Source of the DNA: Anthonomus grandis grandis
Taxonomy: Eukaryota; Arthropoda; Insecta; Coleoptera; Curculionidae
Direction: 5' to 3'
Length of the DNA stretch: 64,000 nt
Assembly: GCF_022605725.1 (NCBI RefSeq)
Contig: NC_065552.1
Span: forward strand, 16,200,785-16,264,784
Of the stretch, positions 31,951-43,783 are shown in pieces. The first letter of the stretch is position 1; each line of letters opens with the position of its first letter. The notes under the pieces were generated by a model that worked only from the letters and a program-made list of their open reading frames with translations, made no database searches and was not told where the DNA came from. A program made the translations under genes and the position numbers.

Positions 31951-32530
31951 CGTTAAGACTCCGTTTATTAAATGTTGTGAGACTGTGACTTTGTGTTTTT
32001 CTTTGTTTTCGTCAATTTTGTATGTTAGTCTCTTAGAGAATAATGGATGAGATTTTGAATTTTTAGAAAGGATAAAGTGTTTCAAACATACCTACTTTAC
32101 AGTGAAAGAATACTGGCAATTTGATCTTTATATATTTTATTAAGTGTTTGTTCTTTTATATATGAAAACCCTGAAATAGATGTATATGATTCTTAGTATA
32201 CCAGGTTAGAGTTGAAGGAAACTTACAGATTCTCAATAGTACTACCAACCTAAACCTTAGGTCATTTTACTACCTTATTAATATACAACATTTTACCGCT
32301 AACAGTAAGGATGACAGAGAACAGCAAAGCTTTTAATAAGAAATGTATCACTTTCATAGCTCATAATTTCCAAAAGCTTTCAACATTATTCTGAATTGTT
32401 TTTCTTGATTCAAAGTAATAAAACTTCTACAATGTGCAAAGCTTAAACAATAAAGTTCTGGAGCAATTCCAATTTTTTCTCCACAATCTTATTGCTAACC
32501 AGTAACCTACTTGATGAGAGTATAATAACA
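31951..32530. other. No recognised gene
   Basis: About 0.6 kb of AT-rich sequence between two LINE fragments with no family motif on either strand. Confidence 0.5.
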
Positions 32531-32549
32531 AAATTTCTTTTGTTATTTC

Positions 32550-33990
32550 AGGAGACTTTAATTTTAACTTTAGTAATCCTGATTACCATGGCGTGATGGC
32601 CTTGCTTGGACTAATGCAGACCTTTGCTCTAATACCTTACATTAACTCTCATTATGGATTGGTTCCCAAAAAATCAATGGAAATGGCCATTCATAGTGCA
32701 AACAATATATCATGGAGAATCTTGAGGGCCAGTGTAGCTGGACTGTACTTTGATTTGTCCAAGGCATTTGACACCATTGACCATTCTTTACTGCTGGACA
32801 TCCTGGAACGGTATGGCATCAGGGGTGCATCATCTAAATTACTCAGTTCACATCTAGAACAAAGAAGAGGTGTGCCTTAGGGTTCAATCTTGGGACCTGA
32901 GCTCTTCCTATTATATGTCAATGGTTTGCCTGAGCTGTTCCCTTCTGATATGATTTGTCAATTCGCCGACGACACATCATTTATAGTTGCCAGGAGGACA
33001 GAGGCAGATCTTTCATGGTATGAAAAAATTTCATGCTACTCAACTGCAGTGGAGTGCATGAGGACCTCGTGTCTGGACAGGAAGTTGTCTTTGAACTCTA
33101 GTAAAATGGGGTTGATTAATTTTTCGAAGGCCACAGTTATCCCAGAATCTCTACTTGTGTGATCTGGTGGCCAGTCAATTCCTGTAGCCAATAGTATTAA
33201 ATTTTTAGGAATACACATTGACCCCAATTTAAATTTGGAGAAACATACTAAGAACCTTTATTCCAGATTAGCTAGCTTGTGTGGATTAATTAGAAGATTA
33301 AGGGATGTAGTGTCTGAGGTATCTCTTCCTTGAGGATACCTTGAGGTATCCTCGCCTTTTTTATTTCAGACAAATACAGCCGATCCTACAATATGGTATT
33401 TGTTTCTGGGGATCAACAAGAGGAGCTCTTGATATATTTAGAATGCAAAAGCATATCATTTGTTGTTTATTAGGCCTGACCTACAGAACTTCCTGTAGAC
33501 CTTACATCAGCATACTAAAAATACTCACCCTTCCCTTCTTATACTTTTCTTCCTTGGTGTTCATGAAAAAACACAATCATTTGTTTGTTGAAAATAGGGC
33601 AATGTAAGCTGAGGATGTGATTATAATTACATGACATAGAAGGGATCTTTACATTCCATTGCATAATTCAGCCTACTATGAAAGGGGTTCTCATTATATG
33701 GCCATCAGGGCTTATAGAATGCTACCTGCTGATATTAGAAGCATTGAATCTACAGTCCAATTTAAAAAAGCTGTTTACCACTGGTTGCAGACTAAATTGT
33801 AACTTATGTTAGATATTTAGAATATTTATTTTGAATTTTGCTATTTTGTTTATATAAGGCTATTGCCTCTATAAAACCTAGATAAGAAAAATTAATGTAT
33901 CCTATGGGAGCTAGATCCTCCTTTGTATGATGTTGCTTTGCCATCCTGTATAAGATTTTGTCGGAAAATAAAGGATATTATTATCTTTTT
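32550..33990 (+). pseudogene. LINE E: endonuclease fused to RT by internal deletion
   Basis: 32553-32650 carries the end of an endonuclease (GDFNFNFSNPDYHGV, ALLGLMQTF) and runs in frame into RT text (HYGLVPKKSMEMAIHSANN, GLYFDLSKAFDTIDHSLL, ILERYGIRG). After a stop at 32878-32880 it continues GSILGPELFLLYVNGLPEL with the catalytic FADDTSFIVA. C-terminal parts reach about 33800 (VQFKKAVYHWLQTKL). The 3' UTR ends AAATAAAGGATATTATTAT near 33985. The same tail type is seen at 58690-58712. Confidence 0.72.
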
Positions 33991-34124
33991 TTTTTAATTC
34001 AATTATCCAGCTAATTAAGTTTTGTTATGAGTTTGAGCAAATGGTGCACAACTATATCTTATTTTAATATTTATCCAGTTAGTTTTTATTGTTAAACTCT
34101 TAGTATTATGGTTATTATGAAGAC

Positions 34125-34511
34125 ATGCAAGTCTTAGTCACCAAAATAGGAGAGACATTGGACGTAGCTATAGAAAAAAACACTTTTATAGCATACCGGT
34201 TGGGAAAGGAACCTACCAAAAGTTCTCCTATTAAAGTTTGTTTTGAGAATTTAAAAACAAAAGAGGGCCTTTTTAAATCAAAAAAGAGATATCAGCTAAA
34301 CTCAAAGGATTTAGGATATAGAAACCACCACAAAATATATATGAACCATGACTTAACAAAAGAAAATATCAAGCTATTTACAGCTGCTAGGGCATTTAAA
34401 AAGCAGCATGAATATAAATACCTATGGATTAGCAATGGTACGATATTTCTAAGAAAGAACGACACATCGAAAGTCATACTTGTTCACTCCGAAAAGAAAT
34501 TGGAAAACTAA
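34125..34511 (+). CDS. LINE F ORF1, C-terminal part
   Basis: 128 open codons corresponding to the last half of LINE G ORF1: TFIAYRLGKEPTKSSPIKVCF, HHKIYMNHDLTKENIKLF, YKYLWISNGTIFLRKND. This is the RNA-binding (RRM/C-terminal, baculovirus FP25-like) portion; the PHD finger and coiled coil are missing by truncation. It ends LEN with TAA at 34509-34511. The ORF2 frame (-1) passes through the same site with the same CTA codon as in LINE G. Confidence 0.75.
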   Translation: MQVLVTKIGETLDVAIEKNTFIAYRLGKEPTKSSPIKVCFENLKTKEGLFKSKKRYQLNSKDLGYRNHHKIYMNHDLTKENIKLFTAARAFKKQHEYKYLWISNGTIFLRKNDTSKVILVHSEKKLEN

Positions 34512-37309
34512 TAAGGCCTCAAACGAAAATAAAGGTAGTGTATATGAATATTCAAAGCATTCGAAATAAAATCGATGAAATTAAATGTGACCTGATCAAC
34601 AATCCCTGTGATATTCTAGCTTTCTCAGAAACTTGGATAAATGAAAATGAGACATTTTTTTATGATTTAAACAACTACACCCCTATACATTCATGCAGAG
34701 ATGGCAGAGGGGGCGGAGCAACAGTGTATATAAAAAACACATTAAAGTGTCGTGAAGTGGAAAAGTCAAAACCGAATGAAAGTGTTAACTGGGTTTGTGT
34801 ATGTGTTGGCGAGTCTAATTTAAAGGTTAGTGTAATATATAAGCCACCCTCTTATAATAACTTAGAGTTCCTAAAAGATTTAGAGAAAATTTTAATAAAG
34901 TATCCCAAAAAGCATGTTATTGTTGGTGATTTTAATATTGACTTGTTAAAAAGTTCTGCATTGGTCACTAATTATAAAAATTTGTTAATTGAAAATAATT
35001 TTAAAATAAATAATGAAATTATGTATGAAAACGCTACAAGAGTCGCAGAGCGAAGTCATACTATTATAGATCATGTTTTGTCAGAGAGCAGCTCGAATTT
35101 AATCGAAAACCTAAATGTTAGTTCTTGTTCTTTTGCTGATCATAAGAAATTGTTATTTTATATAAATTATGCCACCAAAGAATATAAACCAAAGATAAAA
35201 TATATGATTAGCAGCATTGATTATAAAAAATTTGTGTATAAATTTAAACAAAATATTCAAAATGTAAGCATATCATCATTTCAGGAACTGACCGATTTGA
35301 TCCAGAAATCAAAAAATGAAGCTCAATGCATTAAATCACTTAGGATAAGAGAAAATAATACATGGATCAATGAGGAGGTGCTAGAAATGATGAAAAAACG
35401 CGACTTTATATACAAACGAAAAATAAAAAACCCTGGTAGTGCGTTATATGATCAAGAATTTCGTACAATTAAAAACAAAATAACAAATAAAATAAAAGCA
35501 TTAAAAAATCAGTATTTTTGCAAAGAATGGGAACATGCAGGCGGCAGTCAAAAAAAACAGTGGCAATTCATAAACAAGTTTTTTAAAAATAAATCAAACA
35601 CTACTCAAATAAATTCTCTTACCTTAAATGGAACAATTGTAAAAGAAAAAAAAGATATTGTTAATTGTTTAAACAAACATTTTTCCCAAGTCGGATAGAG
35701 TATTGTGAATAAACTTGTAAACCAGACTCAACATATTGATGACGAAAATATATTTGATGAAGTTAACTGTGATAGTATGTTGAATGTTTCACCAACAAAT
35801 TGTGATGAGGTTTGTGAAATCATCATGGGATTAAGGCGGAATTGTTCTCCAGGCGAGGATGGCATAACAGTGTTGGACATAATTAATTTAAAAGATTATG
35901 TTATAAATATATTAGCGAAACTAATAAATAATGTCTTTAACACTGGTGTGTATCCCAATGAATTAAAAAAAAATAAAATTACTCCCATATTTAAATCTGG
36001 CGATAAGGATCAAATGAATAACTATAGACCCATTACTGTTGTTAATACTTTATCAAAAATAATAGAAAAAATTATTAAAAAAAGAGTAATGTCTTTTGTA
36101 CATAAAAATACATTGCTGGATAGTCATCAGTATGGTTTTATTCAAAATAGCAGTACTCTTTCGGCAACATTTGACTTTATTAGTTGTATTTCAAAGTCCC
36201 TAGATAGCAAAAAAATTGTAGTTGTGGTATTCATTGATTTACAGAAAGCCTTTGATGTAGTAAGTTTTGATATTTTATTAAAAAAGCTTAGGCTCATGGG
36301 ATTTGGAAAACTCTTTTTGAAACTGATTCAAACCTACTTACAAGATAGAAGTCAATATGTTTACTGGGAGGGAGTAGCTAGTGAATTGTTTTCGAATAAA
36401 TATGGAGTGCCTCAAGGCTCTGTATTGGGACCCTTATTATATCTTTTATACGTATTAAGTCTAAAATTTGCCAGGTTACGTGCTCGATATTTTACTTTTG
36501 CAGATGATACGGCCCTTGTATATGAAGGTGAAAATGAAGAGGAGTTAGCGCAATTTATCAATGCTGATCTGAGCTTGTACTTTAAATGGCTAGTTTACAA
36601 CAGGTTAAAAATAAATGTCGACAAAACCAAATAAATGCTGTTTAAACAAAAAAACAAACAAGTAAATAATATTCAACTAAACATAAATGGAATTAGCCTA
36701 GAGAAAGTTGCCTCCATTAAATATCTTGGTTTAAATATTGATCAAGCATTGACTTGGCAAAATCACATAAACAAAATTACATCCAAAATAAATTCTATGA
36801 TACCCTGTATATATAAAAGCCGAAGCTACCTAACAAATAATACAAAAATGAATATCTATAATGCTTTCTTTTTGTCCCACTTTAGATATTTGATGCCTAT
36901 ATGGGGAACATGTTCTAAAACAAAATTTGACAATATCCAAATTTTACAAAATAAGGTCCTTAAAATATTGTTTCAATATAATATACTTACAAATACAGAT
37001 TTTCTATATAGGGAGCTTAAAGTTTTTAAATTGAATCAGTTAATGGAGTTCGAAAAATGTAAACTCATATATAAAATTATAAACAAAAAAATTAAATGCA
37101 ATATAAATTTTACATTCTCAAACGACGTTCATAGACGCAATACCAGAGGTCAATTAAATTTATATATTAGTTACAATAGAACAATGATTGGAATGAATAG
37201 CCCAATATATTCTGCATCTAAAGCATTTAATAGGCTACCTAATGATTTAAGAAATATTCAAATATTTAAAACATTTGTTACAAAACTCAAAGAATATTTT
37301 TCTATTTAA
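34508..37309 (+). pseudogene. LINE F ORF2 (endonuclease-RT), two stop codons
   Basis: A single frame: stops at 35696-35698 (TAG) and 36632-36634 (TAA) are its only breaks. Endonuclease motifs: NIQSIRNK, AFSETWINENE, GRGGGATVYI, VIYKPPSY, IVGDFNIDLL, ADHKKLL. RT motifs: MNNYRPITVVNTLSK, LLDSHQYGFIQNSST, VVFIDLQKAFDVVSFDIL, YGVPQGSVLGPLLYLLYVL and the catalytic FADDTALVYEG. C-terminal motifs: KYLGLNIDQALTWQNHI, RYLMPIWGTC, NDVHRRNTRGQLNLYI. The first ATG in frame is at 34544, but conserved codons (KLI.PQ.K) extend upstream to the ORF1 stop. Only two nonsense changes separate it from an open frame, so it is young. Confidence 0.85.
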
Positions 37310-37673
37310 TCAGTCAAGTTATAAAATTAGTATAAAATTAGTTATGTAATGAGATACCTTATTTATAATTTACTTTACATTATAATTAATTAATATAACC
37401 TACCTATGATTATTGTGTACACTAGTTTCATATGTGAATTTTTGTATTAATCTCGAGGCCAGAGCTACAAGCACTGTTTAGAGACTTATTATAAATAGAA
37501 TAATATGTATATTATTGAGTAATATAAAATTGTTTTCAAAAAAAAAATTATGGTACATACAGAAATTAGGTTTTCTAGGTACCTAATATAATTGTAACAT
37601 GTACATAACAATTTAATTTTGGTAACAGATGAGTATGAATATATATGAGTATGATTAAACTTTAATGATTTAA

Positions 37674-37700
37674 AAAGTTGCTCTAATTTTGTCTGACATG
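37674..37700 (-). repeat. Solo Tc1-type terminal repeat
   Basis: AAAGTTGCTCTAATTTTGT then CTGACATG, followed by TA at 37701. The first 19 bp equal the repeat at 24137-24155. Best read as the displaced outer right end of the Tc1-like element at 23.5 kb. Confidence 0.65.
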
Positions 37701-37745
37701 TATACTCAAGTCTATATTTTATATATTATGCATTTGAAACCTTAC

Positions 37746-37960
37746 CTTCTAAAACTTTATCCAAATTCTGCAAATCTTTTGGGAAACTAAAGACAGAAGG
37801 AACAACACCTTTTTTGAGCATTCTGTTTCCATGAATATTAAGCTCATAATCTGACTCCAAGAAATGTTTTTCACAAATTGATGCATTTTTCGGGTTGTAG
37901 TCTTTTCTTTTTATTGCATGTAGCCAAGCTTTACGTAAATTAACATCAGTTAACGGTATC
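37746..37960 (-). CDS. P-like THAP gene exon 2 (THAP domain, second half)
   Basis: 215 bp between the acceptor TTTGATTCAG (37961 side) and the donor GAAG/GTAAGG (37745). It reads IPLTDVNLRKAWLHAIKR, DYNPKNASICEKHF, RMLKKGVVPSVFSFP. This has the Trp, the C..H pair (ICEKHF) and the AVPTIF-like box (GVVPSVF) of the THAP zinc finger, which binds DNA in P-element and THAP9 transposases. Phases fit exon 1 (2) and exon 3 (1). No stop. Confidence 0.85.
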
Positions 37961-38064
37961 CTGAATCAAATGTTATTTTTAATTAATATTAAAAACAAAC
38001 AAATCTCACCAATATTTGCAATAAAAAACTTAAAAACAGTCAAATATAATTTGAACTATTATAC

Positions 38065-38132
38065 CTATGAAATTTGCTTCCTCCTTTTTTCCACCTGTTT
38101 GTACAGTTTAGGGCAGCACAAGAATGAACCAT
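38065..38132 (-). CDS. P-like THAP gene exon 1 (start of THAP domain)
   Basis: ATG at 38132 (reverse), reading MVHSCAALNCTNRWKKGGSK FHR and a donor (CATAG/GTATAATAG at 38064). The C-x4-C pair is the first half of the THAP C2CH zinc site and NCTNR is the usual wording. THAP domains start within a few residues of the initiator, which supports this ATG. The intron to exon 2 is about 104 bp. Confidence 0.85.
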
Positions 38133-38386
38133 TTTCTCCTAATTTCAAGCTTCATTCGTACCACATAACACAAATATATAGCACTAGAAGGCAAACACTC
38201 CTAACTTAACAAATAAACGTATAGTATAGGAAATCATTTAAAATAACGACTCTCAACCTACTCACCTACTTTTGCCCAAATTAGCTCCTACTTTTTCTCG
38301 CACCTCTTTCTCATACGTCGAAGCCAAACGCACAAAATATTAACCTACGGAGATAGAAAAGAATCCTTTACCACCAGGTCAATTGA
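38133..38386 (-). other. 5' flank of the THAP gene
   Basis: About 250 bp upstream of the THAP ATG with no coding. It ends at the 24-bp inverted repeat at 38387. No TATA box or terminal repeat of a P element was recognised. Confidence 0.4.
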
Positions 38387-38894
38387 AAAGATTAGTTCCC
38401 GGCCGAACCACGAAGTGAGGGCGCTTCCTCTGGATTATCTATTTTTCATGGCTCCTCCCACTCCCGCTCGGGAATCCCGAAATTGGAGTCGTTTGGTTGT
38501 TTTTCGGTTTTGTTGTTGTTTGTTTGTCTTTTTGCAAATTGCGAACTTTTGTGATTTATGTTTTTCGGGTTCTTCCATCGATTTTCTTTAGTATTATTTA
38601 ATTAGACATTTTAGACTATTTGTGATAGCGATACTACGTGGGTGATCATCCAATCCACTTTGGTTTTCTAAGTAGGAAAGTGTAAATAGGTATCTACCTA
38701 CTATTAGGTTTGATTTTACTTATATTTTACTCCCTATTACCTATTGTTTATGCCTAAAATTTAAAATTATAGTTTAATTATAAATTAGTTCCTTTCTTTT
38801 GCTTGCTTAGTCATCATACAAAAAATAATAAATTTTTGTAGAAATAAATTGGTATTTAGGGAACATAATGCAAATGTAGAATTTATAAATGCAA

Positions 38895-41800
38895 GACACA
38901 AGCAGGGCCGAGCCTAGGGTATTTGCCGCCCGGGTGCAAGAGCTAATTTTGCCGCCCCTTCTGCAGTGATTTTTATAAAAAGTGTTTTAAAAAATGCTCT
39001 TACCAAAGTACAACGTTTAACAAAAAGGGTGTAATCAAAAAATCATATTGAATTAAATTCCAAACTCACATATATTAATCAATATATCGATATTATCTAT
39101 ACAAAAAATATACATAAAAGCATATATTATTTACTTATATAAGTATTTCTATATTAATATGTAATAACATCGATATAAACACCTAAAGAAAATATATTTT
39201 ACTTACATACTAATTTAAAGAAATTAAAAAAAAGTAATTAGAACCCTGGTTTAAATGCTAAGATTTACTTTTCTTGCCTTTTTATATGCAAATTCCCTAA
39301 TTAGGTCGGTAACATCTAAATTAGAAACAATGTCTTCCTCAATACTTATTATTGATAAATTTGATAGTCTTGATTCATTGTGGATCTTAAGTAGTTTTTT
39401 ATAAATTTTAGTTTGGAAAATGAGCGTTCCCCATGAGCTACAGTGACTGGCATTGTTAAAAATATTCTTAAAGCTACGAACAAATTTGGAAATATGCCTT
39501 TCAAATCGTTAGCAACCAGATATATTAATATTTCTTTGGCCGAGAAAATATTTCTATCATTATTGTAAATTGATAATAGGTCGATTTCATTATAGAGGTC
39601 CTATCCATTTATGTCCATATTTTTTGTTTCAGGGTCAGTTAATTTAGCTTCTAAATTCTTACAATAGGTCATTATTTCGGGTTTGGAAAATGCTTTCAAA
39701 TTGTTTAAAAAACCAAATAATTCAATATATTTTTGTAAATCGTGAAATCTCTCATCCAATTTTGAGGTTGAAATATCGAGAATATTAAAAAAAAAATTTA
39801 CTTTAAAATTTATTTCTGGAGATTAGATTGGCTCATCCTTGTGTTCATAATCAAAAAACGTTTTTTTTTCCTTGGTCTTATTGAGTGAATGGCTGGAAAG
39901 GAAATTTCGGCGTCTACTTCTTCCGCAATTTTCTTAGATTCATTTATCATGTCTAAAAACCCGTTTTCCGATCTCATTTGTGTAAAAAATAATTTTATTT
40001 CTTTTAGCATCTGTACAGCTTCTGGTAAAATAACATTAGACTTTTGCAGTGTTTTGCTTACTATATTCATTTTTGCCAAAATGTTGTACCAAATAACTAA
40101 TGAACAAATAAATTTAAATGATTTTATTTTATTTATTAGGGACATTGCAATATTCTTTGTTTCATTATCTCTGCTTTCATCATTAAAAAGCGTAAACAGA
40201 GCATCATACACTTTTTCTAACTCAAATCTAAGAGTTTTTATTGCCTCAATACGGCTTTCCCAGCGGGTATCCGATAAGGGCTTTAGTGTTAGCCTGGGCA
40301 GCTCTTTTAAGAGAGCATTCCATCTGTAACTTGAGGCCGAAAAAAAGACATATATTTCCTGAATAATGCTAAAAAAATTAGTTACTTCTAGAGAGCTTTT
40401 TGCGGCATCATTAACTACTAAATTTAAGCTATGGGCGGCACAGGGTACAAAAAAGGCTCTAGGATTAATATTTAAAAATTTTTTTGTAGGCCAGTGTGCT
40501 TGCCTTTCATGTTTGCTCCGTTGTCATAGCCCTGACCTCTCATATCGGCAATATCAATATCCAGTTCTTTTAAATAATTGAATAAAAAATCTGCTAACCC
40601 TTGACCAGTAGTGTTTGTAGGTTTACAAAATCCTAAAAAATGTTCTCGAATTTCTATACTTTTAGAACAATCATCAATAAAAACGAATCTAACAATAATG
40701 GTAATTTGTTCTTGGTGACTAACGTCAGGTGTACAGTCAAGAATGATTGAGAAATATTTGCATAATTTTAAACATTCAGCAATACACTTTTTTACTTTTT
40801 CTCCTATTAAAAAAATCAATTCATTTTGTATTTTATCTCCCAAATAATGCGGCATTTTGTTCCCATCTTTTTGGCCTCTATCAATATGTTCGGCCATTAC
40901 AGAATCAAATTTTGCAATCGTCTCAATTAATTTCAGAAAATTACCGTTACCCTTATCAAATAGTTTTTGACTATTACCCCTAAAAGTTAAATTTTGTCCA
41001 GCTAAAAACTGGATAACAGATATTATTCTCTCTAAAATCGAAGTCCATCTTTTTTTTTCCATTTGAAATAAATTTTGATTGATAGAGTCCACAGTTAAAA
41101 CTTTTTCTATTGATTTTTTTAATTCAAGCCATTTCCTAACACTTTCAAAATGCCCCTTACTGGTTTCGAGTCTTTCTAAAGTCCGAGATAAATGTCGCCA
41201 GTCACTATAGCCATTCCCCTCATTAAAACTATTATCAGAAACTTTAAATATTTTACAAGGAAAACAGTACACTGAATCTTTAGATTTTGAGTAAATAAGC
41301 CAGGTTCTAGGAACTTTTTCATTGTAGCAGTAAGCAAGCAAAGCTTTCAAAGTAAGCAGCGCTAAAACATATATTTAAATTATTAATGGGATAATTAATA
41401 TTTTTAATTTGAACAGGTCCTATTCTTAAAATCAATAATCTAATATTATCCGTTAATATTTCGGGCCAATATGCTGGATCTTTAAATCGTTCTTCACTTA
41501 CCTGAATAGCTTCAATGTTCTCAGTTTACGTATTTGCTGGCGTATTCGTCGAGTGATCATCTTGTTTCAGTTCATCTCCTGATGGTTGTTGATCTCCATC
41601 ATTTGGTTGTTCTACATCGGCATCGGCTTCAGTTGACGTCAAAGGTTGAACATCCGGCCTTTGGCTTGTTGAAGGTTGAGGTTGTACCGGTTGAGGGTTC
41701 GTTGATGACGCAAAAAACTTTTTTAACGAACCTGCTAACCGCCTGTCATCTTCCTCCTTTTCTAGCTTCCTTTTTCGGTATTGGGAACCAGAAAGCCTGT

Positions 41801-42514
41801 TTCGACCATCAGCCATCTAAATCAACAAATATTTTTTTTAGAATTGGCACAAAAATCAGACATTACTTTTTTCAATGAAAAATTGCTTAAGGCATGAAGT
41901 TCTAAATATTTGGAAGATATTAATAAAATATTTTAAACTTACCGTTAACAACACACACACAATTTTTATATAAAATGTATTAAAAATATACACAATAATC
42001 GACAAGTCGCTTTAAAACTCGCAAATTAAAATAAATTAAAAACAAAAGGGTGGGACTTTCTAAACATTACACCCCCGCTTATTTCTGCAGCTCCAAAATA
42101 CATATTATTTATTACCCAAAAGTATTGAAATACCGCAAGAAATAAATTTCGAGGAATTACTTTTGGTGGTACTTTACGCGACTCTTTTAATTACGCCGCC
42201 CTTATAACATCATTAGCACCGGCCGCCCTGGCTGAACCCACCATAATTGCGGTGCTATTGTTTTTATTACCTGGTCCTGGTACCTATTTATTTATCTATA
42301 TAGATTATTCTTATTATAGCAACGATTCGGGGAACAATGCTCGGTTTCAGTAAACATTGTATTCTGTTGGCGCCTTAATTATAAGTTTTAAATTTTATAA
42401 TTTTTTGTTATTCATAATTTTTTTTTCATTACTTGGCGCTTTTTTATTTTATTTTTCGGATATTTTGCCACCTCACCCCTTGCACCCCCGGCACGGCTCG
42501 GCCCTGGACACAAG
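38895..42514 (-). mobile_element. hAT transposon with 8-bp target duplication
   Basis: The element is 38903-42506 (3604 bp). Ends are CAGGGCCGAGCC and GGCTCGGCCCTG, and GACACAAG is repeated on both sides (38895-38902 and 42507-42514). These are the ends and 8-bp duplication expected of hAT. The transposase is on the reverse strand. Confidence 0.95.
39255..41816 (-). pseudogene. hAT transposase (ZMYM1/TTF-type with DUF4371), broken
   Basis: Starts MADGRNRLSGSQYRKRK at 41816. A low-complexity region is followed by a stop (41526-41528) and then ERFKDPAYWPEILTDN. 40472-41350 has RTWLIYSKSKDSVYCFPC (TTF-type zinc finger), LTFRGNSQKLFDKGNG, FSIILDCTPDVSHQEQ (first catalytic Asp) and GQGYDNGANMKGKHTGLQ. 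Near 40472 a homopolymer frameshift intervenes, then FFVPCAAHSLNLVV, SDTRWESR, and at about 39400-39480 PVTVAHGERSFSKLKFIKNY (the hAT dimerisation domain with the catalytic Glu region upstream). One stop, at least two frameshifts and a decayed C-terminus; inactive unless read through. Confidence 0.88.
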
Positions 42515-42583
42515 ACAGTATAAAAATTGTAAATTAAACGTTCCAGGGACATTTTTTAATTTTGTTGTAAGCGACCCAATATC

Positions 42584-42905
42584 AAGACTGTTCTATCTCA
42601 TACCAAGAGTTTGCTATAAAGGAAAATTAATGAAAATTTTGGACGAGATTTTAAAAAGCAAAATGGATTCATTTAAATTTCTTAATTGTCCAAATCACCC
42701 TCAACAGGATGCACTTCTTAGAAAAATTATAATTAAATGTTGCATATTTTGGTGGTGCAAGAGGATAAATAAAATTTATAGGGGCATTGATGAAAAATTT
42801 AAATATCTAGTAAAATCAAAATCTTCTGCGTTCAACTTTCACCCTGTAAAACTGCATGCCTATAACATGCATAAACAATTAGAAAAGAGAAGAACGAAAA
42901 AGTAG
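42584..42905 (+). pseudogene. Unknown protein, C-terminal fragment
   Basis: An open frame that lies outside the hAT reads SRLFYLIPRVCYKGKLMKIL, FKFLNCPNHPQQDALLRKI, IKCCIFWWCKRINKI, VKLHAYNMHKQLEKRR and ends with TAG at 42903-42905. It is basic, with conserved-looking Cys, Trp and His (CPNHP, CC.FWWCKR, KLHAYNMHK). I do not recognise the family. It lies inside the 24-bp-TIR element, so the C-terminus of that element's own protein is the best guess. Upstream coding is not visible; the open frame runs back into the hAT end. Confidence 0.45.
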
Positions 42906-43783
42906 TTCTTACATCCATTTATTATAATAAATAGATACTTTTTCATAATGTGTTTTATTTAAACCCATCCCAATTTGATAATTTTCTTCTAGTTTCTTGT
43001 CAGTAAAATTGTTGTTACGTTGCACCTATTTCATGTGTAATCCTTTTTTATTTAGGTATAAAAAATGGTTGTAATAAAAAGGTCTGGGTTGACAAAAAAT
43101 ACTTTTACTCTTTTTTTTTTTAATTCTGATAGTTTGCTTTCGATTTAATTTAGTTAACGTTTACAGGGTAATTCTTTCTATTTCATACAATGGCTAACTT
43201 TTAATGCTGATTAAGAATCTTAAAAAAAAAACAATTGCACGTCGCGATTTTAAAATATAGTATATAATTTAAATATTTTATTACCTAATATTTTGAAAAA
43301 AAAATTCAATGGGACACCCTTTATAATGTTTTTCCAATCAAAAGATGAATTCTTCCTGATTTCAAATATTTAGTGTTTATATACCAAAATTTTTAAAAAA
43401 GGTTTAAAATTAAAAAGAAAAAAAATTTTTGGTTTTATCGCGATGTTCAATTGTTTTTTTTGTTGCCACTTTATTAATCAACATAAAAAAAAATTAAAAT
43501 TTAAACCTTATATTTTTAAACAAAAAAAATGCCATTGTATGAAATATAAAAATCACTTCGTACATAATGTAGATACTTTTACATTTAATTAATCGATTCA
43601 AATCGAATTTAAACTGAATTGGTCCAAAATTAAGTGCGTGAAAATAATCACGAATACAATACATTTAAATTGGCACCAATTCAGTTAAAATTCTTTAAAA
43701 AGCGATTTTAAAATAAACTATAATAGATATCATGCTTTCAAAATTCCCGCTAATGCGATCACCACGCCATGCGAAATAAATGC
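42906..43783. other. AT-rich stretch, no gene
   Basis: About 0.9 kb, very AT-rich with A and T runs. No family motif on either strand. Confidence 0.6.

Larger units (their letters stand above)
34000..37548 (+). mobile_element. LINE F, nearly complete ORF2
   Basis: Contains the end of ORF1, a 923-codon ORF2 with only two in-frame stops, and a 3' UTR ending in an A-run near 37540-37548. It is the same family as LINE G (60-64 kb). 5'-truncated within ORF1. Confidence 0.82.
18147..38386 (-). mobile_element. P-element-like (THAP) transposon, greatly expanded by nested insertions
   Basis: One reverse-strand gene: THAP-domain exons at 37746-38132, an acidic exon at 23101-23284, a coiled-coil exon ending near 22792, the RNase H-like transposase body at 22000-22790, and the C-terminal part at 21362-21960 plus 19770-20156. 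Exon phases match at every junction I could check. It is interrupted by LINE 18185-19424, Penelope element 20157-21361, and, in one intron, a Tc1 remnant and LINEs (about 23.45-37.70 kb). A second copy of its 3' end lies at 25460-26057. I could not identify P-type 31-bp terminal repeats, so a domesticated or host THAP gene that later decayed is not excluded. Confidence 0.75.

Noticed and set aside
33320..33356. Small hairpin GAGGATACC/GGTATCCTC as a terminator or regulatory stem
   Set aside because: It lies inside a dead LINE and looks like a local duplication of its own coding text.
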